64,000 bases of DNA from NCBI GenBank assembly GCA_910586065.1, contig CAJUGI010000001.1, forward strand, positions 620,001 to 684,000. Reading direction: 5' to 3'. Positions within the stretch are counted from its first letter, which is position 1; the number at the start of each line of letters is the position of its first letter. Below the pieces are notes generated by a model, which saw only the letters and a program-made list of their open reading frames with translations, was not told the DNA's origin and did no database searches. A program made the translations under genes and the position numbers. Source of the stretch: an uncultured Christensenella sp. GTDB taxonomy: Bacteria; Bacillota; Clostridia; Christensenellales; Borkfalkiaceae. This document shows, piece after piece, positions 15,448 to 23,882 of the stretch.

Positions 15448-17989
15448 ACCACGTTTTGCCCGAATGAACTTCAACAGTAAGCGGAACTTTCAGTTTTACT
15501 GCGTTTTCCATACAATCCTTCAAAATTTCCGCAACTATTTCAGCTTCGCTTTCATTTGCTTCAAGCACCAATTCGTCGTGCACCTGTAAAATAATTTTCG
15601 AATTCAACTTCTCACTCTTTAATTTTTCCGTCACTTTTATCATGGCAATTTTAATTATATCCGCACTTGACCCCTGCAACGGCATATTCATTGCAGCCCT
15701 TTCTCCAAACTGACGCAAATTATAATTGGAGGATTTAATTTCTGGTATTATGCGTTTTCTGCCGGTAAGCGTAGCCACATACCCGTTCTTTTTAGCAAAT
15801 TCAACATTTGCATTCATATAATCCTTTACCGCGCTGTAAGTTTCGAAATATTTATCAATATATTCCTTTGCCTTTGCCGCCGATATGTTTAAATTTTTTG
15901 AAAGCCCGTATTCGCTAATTCCGTAAATAATTCCGAAATTCACTGCTTTTGCCGCTCTTCTCATTGCAGGAGTTACGCTTTCAAGCGGCACCTCAAATAC
16001 TTGCGAGGCAGTAGCGGCATGAATATCGCTTCCCGAATTATAAGCTTCAATAAGCTCCTTACACTCGGAAAAATGCGCCAAAAGTCTTAATTCGATTTGC
16101 GAGTAATCGGCATCGATAAACACATTCCCCTCGCGCGCAACAAAAATTTTTCTCAGTTCCCGCCCTTCGTCCGCTCGGACCGGGATGTTCTGAAGATTTG
16201 GATTGGAACTCGATAACCTGCCGGTGGAAGTCAAAGTCTGATGATAAGTCGTGTGAATTAATCCTGTCGCCTTGTCTATAAGAGGACGGAATCCCACTAT
16301 ATAAGTAGAATTAAGTTTTTGATAAAGACGGAATTTTAATACGTCGTTAACAACGGGATATTTATCAACTAATTTTTCAAGAACTTCCGCCGCCGTAGAA
16401 TATTTGTCCGACTTTTTCTTTTTTACTTCGGTTATTCCCATACCGTAAAGCGTTTCGCCGAGTTGCATAGGAGAATTGATATTAAACGTCTTTCCGCAAG
16501 CTTGGAAAATTTTATTTTTATAACTATCAATCAAACCCAAATAATATTTCGAAAGCTCGTTCATTCCGTCAATACTGACTTTTATCCCTTCGCTTTCCAT
16601 TTCGAATAATATAGAAATAAGCGGCTTTTCAATCTCTTCGTATAATTCCAAAACGTTTTCCGATTTTAGAATCTCATAGAATTTGTTGAACAAATCATAA
16701 ACTGCAAAAGCAGAATATTCGTATTTATACCCGTTATTTGAACAAAGCGATTCAATATTTTCTTCGGCAGAATTATAGTCGCAAAGATATTTAACAACCG
16801 CCAAGTCTTCAAATTTACAAGTTGCCGATACTCCAAATTTTTTTAAACTGTGTAGCTGTGTTTTATAATCGTAAGCAATTACTTTATTTCCGCAATCGGA
16901 ATATACTTTTCTTAAAACTCCGACGTAAGATTCATAATCAAGTCCGTCGCCGGACAATAAATCTTCACCGCATAAAGATAAAGTGTACTGCTTGCCTGAA
17001 ACGTATATCTCCACCCTGCCGTCAAATAGCGATACCGAAAACTCGTGACCGCGTTCCAAAATATCTTTAATATCGTTATATTCTTTACATTCGATAAGTT
17101 CAGGATAAGTTACGTTCTCCACGCAAAGGATTTCATCTTCTTCAAAAATATCCAAACCCAAAAGGCTCTTGAATTCAAACTCCGCAAACAGCTTTTTTAC
17201 TTCTCCGCAGAATTTATTTGGAACGGCGCAATCTTTTAAATCTATCGCAAGGTCGCAGTTGCGGTCAATTGTTGCAAGTTTATAGGATAATCTTGCAATT
17301 TCTTCATTATTTTTAAGCTTTTCGCGAGTTGCTCCTTTAATCTCGTCTAAATGCAAATAAACGCCGTCAAGAGTTTCGTAATTCAAAAGCAAATCATGCG
17401 CCGTCTTTGCGCCGATGCCTGGAACGCCTGGAATGTTGTCGGACTTATCTCCCTCAAGTGCCTTTAAATCAATTATCTGAAAAGGCTTTAAGCCGGTTTC
17501 AGCTTCGAAATTCTCACTGTTTAAGTGCAACAATTCGGATACGCCGCGCTTTGTAAAGCACACCTCGGTCTTTTCGTCAACAAGTTGATAACTATCCCTG
17601 TCGCCAGTATAAATATAGCTGTAAACGTTGAATCTCTTTGAAAGAGTTCCCAGAATATCATCCGCCTCTATGCCCTCTTTCTGACATGTAGCTATCTTCA
17701 TTGCTTTCAGCAAATTTTTCAGCGGCTCAACCTGCACAGCCAACTCTTCCGGCATAGGTTTTCTTGTAGATTTATATCCGTCAAACATTATGTGCCTGAA
17801 TGTAGGTGCTTTCATATCGAATGCGACTACCATATATTCAGGTTTTACATCACTCATGATTTTAAAAATAAGTTTAATAAATCCGAAAATCGCGTTCGTT
17901 GGCACGCCGTTCTTTGTTGAAAATACGGGCGTCGCATAATAGGCCCTGTTTAATAGGCTGTTTCCGTCAATTAAAACGAGTTTTTCCAT
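15434..17989 (-). CDS. polA: DNA polymerase I
   Basis: Repair and Okazaki-fragment polymerase, 851 aa from the ATG at 17987-17989. The N-terminal 5'-3' exonuclease domain begins VLIDGNSLLNRAYY and contains YTGDRDSYQL and ALEGDKSDNIPGVPGIG. The middle domain has the 3'-5' exonuclease fold but SLFDG where D-x-E should be, so proofreading is probably absent, as in Bacillus Pol I. Polymerase motifs are A DADYSQIELRLLAHFS, B RRAAKAVNFGIIYG and C QVHDELVLE. No SD precedes the ATG. A TTGATT-17-TAAACT promoter predicts transcription starting 1 nt before it. Confidence 0.96.
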   Translation of the reverse strand: MEKLVLIDGNSLLNRAYYATPVFSTKNGVPTNAIFGFIKLIFKIMSDVKPEYMVVAFDMKAPTFRHIMFDGYKSTRKPMPEELAVQVEPLKNLLKAMKIATCQKEGIEADDILGTLSKRFNVYSYIYTGDRDSYQLVDEKTEVCFTKRGVSELLHLNSENFEAETGLKPFQIIDLKALEGDKSDNIPGVPGIGAKTAHDLLLNYETLDGVYLHLDEIKGATREKLKNNEEIARLSYKLATIDRNCDLAIDLKDCAVPNKFCGEVKKLFAEFEFKSLLGLDIFEEDEILCVENVTYPELIECKEYNDIKDILERGHEFSVSLFDGRVEIYVSGKQYTLSLCGEDLLSGDGLDYESYVGVLRKVYSDCGNKVIAYDYKTQLHSLKKFGVSATCKFEDLAVVKYLCDYNSAEENIESLCSNNGYKYEYSAFAVYDLFNKFYEILKSENVLELYEEIEKPLISILFEMESEGIKVSIDGMNELSKYYLGLIDSYKNKIFQACGKTFNINSPMQLGETLYGMGITEVKKKKSDKYSTAAEVLEKLVDKYPVVNDVLKFRLYQKLNSTYIVGFRPLIDKATGLIHTTYHQTLTSTGRLSSSNPNLQNIPVRADEGRELRKIFVAREGNVFIDADYSQIELRLLAHFSECKELIEAYNSGSDIHAATASQVFEVPLESVTPAMRRAAKAVNFGIIYGISEYGLSKNLNISAAKAKEYIDKYFETYSAVKDYMNANVEFAKKNGYVATLTGRKRIIPEIKSSNYNLRQFGERAAMNMPLQGSSADIIKIAMIKVTEKLKSEKLNSKIILQVHDELVLEANESEAEIVAEILKDCMENAVKLKVPLTVEVHSGKTWYDAK

Positions 17990-17996
17990 ATTTATC

Positions 17997-18025
17997 AGTT
18001 TAGCACTTTTTAAAAATAAAATCAA
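17997..18025 (-). promoter_or_regulatory. Promoter of polA-coaE (leaderless geometry)
   Basis: Minus strand: -35 TTGATT (18020-18025), 17-bp spacer, -10 TAAACT (17997-18002). The predicted +1 is 17990 and the ATG is 17989. Confidence 0.6.
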
Positions 18026-18040
18026 TGCATTAAACTTAAA

Positions 18041-18068
18041 TTGCTTGATTTTTGTAAAGCAATATAAT
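18041..18068 (+). promoter_or_regulatory. Promoter of tRNA-Leu(CAA)
   Basis: -35 TTGCTT (18041-18046), 16-bp spacer, -10 TATAAT (18063-18068), 18 bp upstream of the tRNA. It is divergent from the polA promoter. Confidence 0.65.
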
Positions 18069-18086
18069 ATAATAACTACATAATTT

Positions 18087-18173
18087 GCCGGTGTGGTGGA
18101 ATTGGCAGACGCGCGGGACTCAAAATCCCGTGGTAGTGATACCATGTGGGTTCGACCCCCACCACCGGCACCA
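18087..18173 (+). tRNA. tRNA-Leu, anticodon CAA
   Basis: 87 nt with encoded CCA. Acceptor GCCGGTG/CACCGGC, anticodon stem CGGGA/TCCCG with loop CTCAAAA (anticodon CAA, reads UUG), long class-II variable arm, and T-arm with GGTTCGACCCCC. Confidence 0.97.
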
Positions 18174-18182
18174 ATTATCAGC

Positions 18183-18218
18183 AAAGCGTAGCTCTGAAAA
18201 CTTTCAGAGCTACGCTTT
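18183..18218 (+). terminator. Terminator after tRNA-Leu(CAA)
   Basis: AAAGCGTAGCTCTGA paired with its exact complement, followed by ATTTTTGTTATTTT. Confidence 0.9.
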
Positions 18219-18292
18219 ATTTTTGTTATTTTAGTTCAAAATTGTGTTAATTTGTATGATTTTGCAATCACACGAAAAATTTATAAAAATAA

Positions 18293-18321
18293 TTGACAAT
18301 ATGCGTATTTACACATATAAT
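18293..18321 (+). promoter_or_regulatory. Consensus promoter of the pot operon
   Basis: Perfect TTGACA (18293-18298), 17-bp spacer, perfect TATAAT (18316-18321). The predicted +1 near 18328 gives an ~88-nt leader. Downstream lie an inverted repeat TTAAAC-N5-GTTTAA (18339-18355) and further GTTTAA copies at 18367 and 18389, possible operator sites for the regulator encoded next. Confidence 0.75.
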
Positions 18322-18415
18322 TTTTTTGTTTATTTTTATTAAACTTTTTGTTTAAAATTGCTAACCGTTTAATAAATGTAAACCTTAAGTTTAATATTAC
18401 AGATGGTGCAAAGTT

Positions 18416-18949
18416 ATGGAAATAGGAACAAAAATTAAACGATTGCGACTGCAACTGAATTTATCGCAAGCTGAACTTGCAGACAGATGCGAACTCACTA
18501 AAGGTTATATATCTCAGCTTGAAAACGATTTAACTTCGCCGTCTATTGCCACTTTGTGCGATATTTTATCGGCGCTGGGAACAGACCTTGCGGAGTTTTT
18601 TAAGCGCGAAGATGATGAAAGAATAGTTTTTTCAACAGACGACTTTATTGAAAAGCACGAAAACGGTATGCATTTAAAGTGGATTATTCCAAACGCTCAA
18701 AAAAATGAGATGGAACCTGTGCTTGTAGAGTTGCTTCCTGGCGCGTCCACCTCCGTTGATTTCCCGCACGACGGCGAAGAATTCGGGTATGTTCTGGAAG
18801 GAAAAATAAAGATAGAACTTGGTAAAAACGTTTACGTTTGCAAAAAAGGCGAAACTTTTTATTATACGGCAAACAAGGCGCACAACATTGAAAACGTAGG
18901 TAAAGTTACCGCTAAATTTTTGTGGATTTCCACACCGCCTAATTTTTAA
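18416..18949 (+). CDS. XRE-cupin regulator of the polyamine operon
   Basis: 177-aa transcription factor with an N-terminal XRE helix-turn-helix (residues 1-65, motif LSQAELADRCELTKGYISQLEN) and a C-terminal cupin domain (about 105-175, with GEEFGYVLEGKIKIELG and KAHNIEN). This PuuR-like layout is common directly before potABCD in Clostridia, where the cupin probably senses polyamine. It starts 11 nt before potA and is likely the first gene of the operon and self-regulating. Confidence 0.88.
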   Translation: MEIGTKIKRLRLQLNLSQAELADRCELTKGYISQLENDLTSPSIATLCDILSALGTDLAEFFKREDDERIVFSTDDFIEKHENGMHLKWIIPNAQKNEMEPVLVELLPGASTSVDFPHDGEEFGYVLEGKIKIELGKNVYVCKKGETFYYTANKAHNIENVGKVTAKFLWISTPPNF

Positions 18950-18960
18950 GGAGAACCTAA

Positions 18961-20520
18961 ATGAGCAAAAGCGAAAGCACGACAATTAAGAGCAAACCCA
19001 AGACAGTTAAAAACGAAAATATTATTGAATTAATAAATGTAAGAAAGGTTTTCGACGACGAAACGATTGCCGTCGATTCCTTTAATCTCGAAGTAAAAAA
19101 AGGCGAATTCGTAACATTTTTGGGACCTTCCGGTTGCGGCAAAACCACTACTCTGCGTATGATTGCAGGGTTTGAATTGCCTACTTCGGGACAAATTTTG
19201 CTGAACGGCGAGGACATAAGTAAACTTCCGCCAAACAAGCGTCCGGTTAATACAGTATTTCAGAAATACGCGCTCTTTCCCCATTTAAATGTTTACGAAA
19301 ACATCGCTTTCGGTCTGCGTCTTAAAAAGGTTGAAAACACCTACTCCAACAAAAATGGCGAAAGCTATAAAAAGCTTGAAAGACTCACCAAGGCGGAAAT
19401 AGACAAAAAAGTTAAAAAAGCGCTTGAAATTGTCGATTTGGAGGGCTTTGAAAAGCGCAGTGTTTCCACCCTTTCCGGCGGACAGCAACAGCGTATCGCA
19501 ATAGCCCGCGCAATAGTAAATGAACCTGAAATTCTTTTACTTGACGAGCCTTTGGGCGCGCTTGACCTTAAAATGCGCAAGGAAATGCAAATCGAACTTA
19601 AAAACATGCACAAAAAGCTTGGCATAACCTTTATTTACGTTACGCACGACCAGGAAGAAGCGCTTACCATGTCCGATAAAATCGTAGTAATAAACGACGG
19701 CGATATTCAGCAGATAGGCACGCCCGCCGAAATTTACAACGAACCCGTAAACACATTCGTTGCCGACTTTATAGGTGAAAGCAACATATTCAACGGCGCG
19801 GTTGTTGGTAACCTCAAGGTTAAATTCTGCGGCGCAACTTTCGATTGTCTGGATGATTACGAAATCAACCAGCTTGTAGACGTAGTCGTCCGCCCCGAAG
19901 ACATAAAAATCTGTAAACCTGGCGAAGGCCAGCTTAAAGGCAAGGTTATTTCCACAGTTTTCAAGGGCGTGCACTATGAAACGACGGTTGCAATAGGCAA
20001 GTTCGAAATAGTAATTCAAAGCACCGCTTCCGCTGACGTGGGCAGCGTAATAGGGCTTAAAATAGAGCCGGACGGCATCCACCTTATGGAAAAGGTTTAC
20101 ACAGTAAACAAATACGATGGCGTTATAACCAAAAACAACACCGTTAAATTCGGCGACGGCGAATTTGAGTGTGACGTAACACAGCTTTACCCCAATTCAC
20201 GCGTTGACGAAGAAGGTTATTTAATAACCGCAAACGGCGAAAAAACGGACCTTACTAACGTTGAAGTTAATGTTGAAGTGGGCACGCACGATATTAAGAT
20301 GAGCGATGATATGGATGCGGGCGGCGCTCAGGGCAATATTATTTCGATGATTTATAAAGGCGACCACTACCGCTATATTGTAAGAACGGAAGAAAACGAA
20401 GAGGATTACGTTTTATCCTGCCCCGATTTATGGAATACGGGCGACTTAGTAAGCATTATAATTCCCAAAGATAAAATAAACCTTTCGCTTATCCCCGCCG
20501 CGGAGGAAGAAAAAAAATGA
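18961..20520 (+). CDS. potA: Spermidine/putrescine ABC transporter ATPase PotA (extended)
   Basis: ATPase of the polyamine importer, 519 aa against ~350-380 in typical PotA. Walker A is GPSGCGKTT (near residue 54), the signature is LSGGQQQRIAIARA, and Walker B is ILLLDEPLGALD. Between the Q-loop and signature there is a ~25-residue charged insert (near 125-150). A TOBE domain (about 290-375) is followed by ~140 extra residues that look like a second TOBE-type beta domain (GNIISMIYKGDHYRYIV echoes GKVISTVFKGVHYETTV in the first). Its stop overlaps the potB start as ATGA. Confidence 0.93.
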   Translation: MSKSESTTIKSKPKTVKNENIIELINVRKVFDDETIAVDSFNLEVKKGEFVTFLGPSGCGKTTTLRMIAGFELPTSGQILLNGEDISKLPPNKRPVNTVFQKYALFPHLNVYENIAFGLRLKKVENTYSNKNGESYKKLERLTKAEIDKKVKKALEIVDLEGFEKRSVSTLSGGQQQRIAIARAIVNEPEILLLDEPLGALDLKMRKEMQIELKNMHKKLGITFIYVTHDQEEALTMSDKIVVINDGDIQQIGTPAEIYNEPVNTFVADFIGESNIFNGAVVGNLKVKFCGATFDCLDDYEINQLVDVVVRPEDIKICKPGEGQLKGKVISTVFKGVHYETTVAIGKFEIVIQSTASADVGSVIGLKIEPDGIHLMEKVYTVNKYDGVITKNNTVKFGDGEFECDVTQLYPNSRVDEEGYLITANGEKTDLTNVEVNVEVGTHDIKMSDDMDAGGAQGNIISMIYKGDHYRYIVRTEENEEDYVLSCPDLWNTGDLVSIIIPKDKINLSLIPAAEEEKK

Positions 20521-21314
20521 AGGTGCTGCGTTTTAACAGAAAACAACTTTGCATACCATATGTTGTTTTTTTGGTTTTTTTTGTAATAGCTCCGCTTTTT
20601 GTAATTATTTTTTACGCCTTTACCAACGGACAGGGACAGTTTACTTTTGATAATTTTGTAAATTTCTTCGTAAGCTCAAATACCTTGGGAACGCTTTTAT
20701 ATAGCTTTGCGTTGGCGATAGTAACGACATTGGTTTGTCTTTTTATATCCTATCCCACCGCCTACATTCTGGCAAGAAGCAACTTAAAAAAGAAATACGT
20801 TTTGCTTTTGCTCTTTATTCTACCGATGTGGATTAACTTCACCCTTAGAATAACCGCACTCAAAGAAATTTTATCCGTTATCGAGGGAAACATTTCAGCA
20901 TATCCGTTTTTAAACTCGGTTATAGGCATGACCTACGATTTTTTGCCGTTTATGATTTTACCGTTATACAACTCGCTTTCAAAGCTAGATAAAAGCCTTA
21001 TCGAGGCGGCATCCGACCTGGGAGCAAACAGATTTACGGTGTTTTTGAGGGTTACGCTCCCCCTTTCCGTTCCGGGGATAATTTCGGGCGTAACAATGGT
21101 GCTTTTGCCCTCTATGACAAATTACGTAGTTTTGGATATGCTTTATAACAGCACATATATAATGGGCAGTCTTATAGGTAGTTATTTCAGCGCGTACGAC
21201 TGGAACAACGGTTCACTTATATCTCTTATTCTACTCGTCATTATATTTTTTGTAACCTTAATAACGAACAGGTTCAGCGACAAAGACTCCGAAAACAGGG
21301 GGGCTGTAATATGA
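20517..21314 (+). CDS. potB: Polyamine ABC transporter permease PotB
   Basis: 265-aa inner-membrane permease with about six transmembrane helices and the EAA loop IEAASDLGANRFTVFLRVTLPLSVPGI (around residue 160). ATGA overlaps link it to potA upstream and potC downstream. Confidence 0.94.
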   Translation: MKVLRFNRKQLCIPYVVFLVFFVIAPLFVIIFYAFTNGQGQFTFDNFVNFFVSSNTLGTLLYSFALAIVTTLVCLFISYPTAYILARSNLKKKYVLLLLFILPMWINFTLRITALKEILSVIEGNISAYPFLNSVIGMTYDFLPFMILPLYNSLSKLDKSLIEAASDLGANRFTVFLRVTLPLSVPGIISGVTMVLLPSMTNYVVLDMLYNSTYIMGSLIGSYFSAYDWNNGSLISLILLVIIFFVTLITNRFSDKDSENRGAVI

Positions 21315-22108
21315 AAAAGGCATTACGCATTATATGGCTTGCGGTCGTTTTGTTATTTATTTATGTCCCTATTCTCGTGCTTGCGGTTTACAGCTTTACC
21401 GACGCAACCATGGTCGGCGCAGGGATAGGCGGATTTTCATTCGAAAACTACATAAATCTTTTTAAAAATGACGAACTCAGGGAAATGATTTTCGGCACGG
21501 TTGCATTGGCGGTTGTATGTGCGTGCATTTCAACCGTACTCGCAACATTCGGTGCAATAGGTTCGTTTTATTCTAAAAAATTAACAAAATCACTTATTAA
21601 CACAGCAAATCAGGTTCCCGTAGTTAATGCGGACATAGTAACAGGCTTTTCGGTTTGTATTTTGCTGATTGTAATTCTGCGCATAGAGAAAGATACGTTT
21701 ATTCCACTCGGCATAGGGCACATTGTTTTAACCGCCCCCTTCGTTTACCTCTCTATCTTACCTAAATTGAAGCAAATGGACGGCAGCTTGTACGAGGCAG
21801 CGTTGGACCTTGGCGCAACCCCCGCACAAGCGCTGTTTAAGGTAGTTATTCCACAGCTTATCCCCGGTATACTTTCGGGTTTTATGCTGGCGGTTACGCT
21901 TTCTCTGGACGACTATTTCATAACGACCTACACCAAGCCCTCTACTTTTGATACGATAAGTACCTATGTTGTAAATGCAACCAAAGGCAGTCAAACTGAA
22001 GTTAAAACGGCGCTGTGGGCGCTGTCCACCCTTATTTTCGTAATTGTTGTAGTCGCAGTTGTTGTAATGAACATCGTTTCGGGCAAGAAAAGGGGGACAA
22101 AAAAATGA
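21311..22108 (+). CDS. potC: Polyamine ABC transporter permease PotC
   Basis: 265-aa permease with six predicted helices and the EAA loop YEAALDLGATPAQALFKVVIPQLIPGI (around residue 158). It pairs with PotB. Its stop overlaps the potD ATG as ATGA. Confidence 0.94.
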   Translation: MKKALRIIWLAVVLLFIYVPILVLAVYSFTDATMVGAGIGGFSFENYINLFKNDELREMIFGTVALAVVCACISTVLATFGAIGSFYSKKLTKSLINTANQVPVVNADIVTGFSVCILLIVILRIEKDTFIPLGIGHIVLTAPFVYLSILPKLKQMDGSLYEAALDLGATPAQALFKVVIPQLIPGILSGFMLAVTLSLDDYFITTYTKPSTFDTISTYVVNATKGSQTEVKTALWALSTLIFVIVVVAVVVMNIVSGKKRGTKK

Positions 22109-23760
22109 TTAAGTTGAAAAAAATTCTCGCAACCGCTTTTGCGGTTTTGTCTGCCTGCATATTTTTACTGCCCATTACCGCTTGCGGCGGAAACGCCGAA
22201 ACCGTAGTTTTACGTGTGTGCAGCTGGGAAGAATATATTGACCTGGGCGACTGGGACGAGGAAGACCGCATTGAGATTGACAACCCTTTCGCAACTGACG
22301 GTGAAAACGGCGTTTTTGGAGTCAATCCCATTGTGGAAGACTTTATAGAATGGTTTAACGACAACCACGACTACAAAGTAACCGTTGAATATTCCACCTT
22401 TGGCACCAATGAAGATTTATATAACCGGCTTAGCCTTGGCGACGTTTACGACCTTGTATGCCCTTCGGACTATATGCTTATGAAACTGATTGCCGAAGAC
22501 AATTACGTAAGTTATTCGGATGAGTTTTGGGATTTAGAGAACAAAAACAATTATTATGCTAATTATGTTTCCAGATATATCGACGGAGAAAACGAGGGGG
22601 TTTTCAACAATCCAGAATATAACTGGCATAAGAAAGCCGCCTGCTATATGTGGGGCACTACAGGACTTGTTTATAACCCCGATAAAATCGACGCCGCAGA
22701 CGTGTCAAGCTGGGACCTGCTTTTGAACGATAAATACAAAAGACAAGTTACAATTAAAGACAACGTCAGAGACGCATACTTTGCTACTCTGGGTATTATA
22801 AACAAAGAAAATCTTACCGATGCAGAAATCGACGCAAAAACAAGAAGCAATATTTTGAATGCAACCGACCCTGCTACTATTGCAAAGGCGCAGGAAACGC
22901 TTAAATCTATAAAGGAAAATGTATATTCGTTTGAAACGGATTCCGGCAAATCCGATATGGTCACCGGAAAAGTACTTGCAAACTATCAATGGTCCGGCGA
23001 CGCCGTCGCAATTATGGATAATGCAGAAAGTGACAAAATAAGCCCTACGGAATTATGGTATTCAGTTCCGGACGAATGCACAAATCTATGGTTTGACGGC
23101 TGGTTAATGCTTAAAACAGGTATAGACGGCAACAACCAAAAGCAAACTGCCGCGGAAGCATTTGTTAACTTCCTCTCAAGGCCCGACAACGCCATAAGAA
23201 ATATGAATTATATCGGGTATTCTTCCGCTATTGCCGACCAGACCGTATTTGATTATATGGAATATAATTACGGTATAACCCTTGACCATACGGATGAAGA
23301 ATACTTTGATGAAAGCATAACAGACGTTTACAAATATAATTTGGATTATTTGTTCGGGGAAGGACACTCTCTTTATATTGATGCAAACGTTTTGGATTTT
23401 AATGCTGAAAACCTTATACCTGAATTTGAAAAACTCGGACTTGAAGATTACGGAAACGAAACCATTTATAAAGTATACAGCGGTGCGGAAATCAACAGAG
23501 GACGGCAATTGTTTGCACAATATCCGCCGCAGAACGTTATCAACCGCAGTGTTATTATGCTTGATTTCGGAGAGAAACTCAGCGAAATAAACCAAATGTG
23601 GATAAACGTAAGATGCCTTGACTTGATGGATATTTCTCCCGTAACAACAGGAATTGTTTTTGCCGTTGTAGCCGTTCTTGCAATAGCGATTTGCCTTTAT
23701 ATTTTCAGATACAGATTATTTATAAAAAACAAACCTAAAACAGGATTCGAAAAAGTATAA
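22105..23760 (+). CDS. potD: Polyamine-binding lipoprotein PotD with C-terminal membrane helix
   Basis: Substrate-binding protein, 551 aa from the ATG at 22105, much longer than E. coli PotD (~348). It has a lipoprotein signal with lipobox ITAC (Cys27), then a PotD-like fold with RVCSWEEYI and the pocket segment VCPSDYMLMKL. Polyamine-binding-type acidic and aromatic residues are scattered through the middle. Unusually, a hydrophobic helix (about residues 516-537) and a short basic tail follow at the C-terminus, so the protein may be anchored at both ends. An upstream in-frame start inside potC is rejected because the signal peptide begins at the ATG. Confidence 0.92.
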   Translation: MIKLKKILATAFAVLSACIFLLPITACGGNAETVVLRVCSWEEYIDLGDWDEEDRIEIDNPFATDGENGVFGVNPIVEDFIEWFNDNHDYKVTVEYSTFGTNEDLYNRLSLGDVYDLVCPSDYMLMKLIAEDNYVSYSDEFWDLENKNNYYANYVSRYIDGENEGVFNNPEYNWHKKAACYMWGTTGLVYNPDKIDAADVSSWDLLLNDKYKRQVTIKDNVRDAYFATLGIINKENLTDAEIDAKTRSNILNATDPATIAKAQETLKSIKENVYSFETDSGKSDMVTGKVLANYQWSGDAVAIMDNAESDKISPTELWYSVPDECTNLWFDGWLMLKTGIDGNNQKQTAAEAFVNFLSRPDNAIRNMNYIGYSSAIADQTVFDYMEYNYGITLDHTDEEYFDESITDVYKYNLDYLFGEGHSLYIDANVLDFNAENLIPEFEKLGLEDYGNETIYKVYSGAEINRGRQLFAQYPPQNVINRSVIMLDFGEKLSEINQMWINVRCLDLMDISPVTTGIVFAVVAVLAIAICLYIFRYRLFIKNKPKTGFEKV

Positions 23761-23762
23761 AT

Positions 23763-23789
23763 AAACTACCGCCAGCGTGGCGGTAGTTT
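23763..23789 (+). terminator. Terminator of the pot operon
   Basis: AAACTACCGCC/GGCGGTAGTTT hairpin with a 5-nt loop, followed by TATTTTTG. Confidence 0.88.
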
Positions 23790-23795
23790 TATTTT

Positions 23796-23812
23796 TGTCG
23801 TTTTTTGTCGAA
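23796..23812 (+). promoter_or_regulatory. Candidate tandem 0A boxes
   Basis: TGTCGTT and TGTCGAA (the Spo0A-box consensus core is TGTCGAA), 10 bp apart. They lie about 70-85 bp upstream of the ATG of the Spo0A-like regulator at 23883. Confidence 0.5.
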
Positions 23813-23882
23813 TAATGTTGATTTTTGTAAAAATTTAAATTATAATAGTTTATACATTAAAGATATTATAATGGAGATACTA

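Noticed and set aside
17990..18184. N-terminal extension of polA
   Set aside because: The open frame extends 65 codons upstream through the antisense of tRNA-Leu(CAA), but Pol I homology starts exactly at the ATG at 17989 and promoter elements occupy the gap.
22015..22104. Upstream start for potD inside potC
   Set aside because: The lipoprotein signal peptide begins at the ATG at 22105, which overlaps the potC stop in the same ATGA pattern as the other pot genes.
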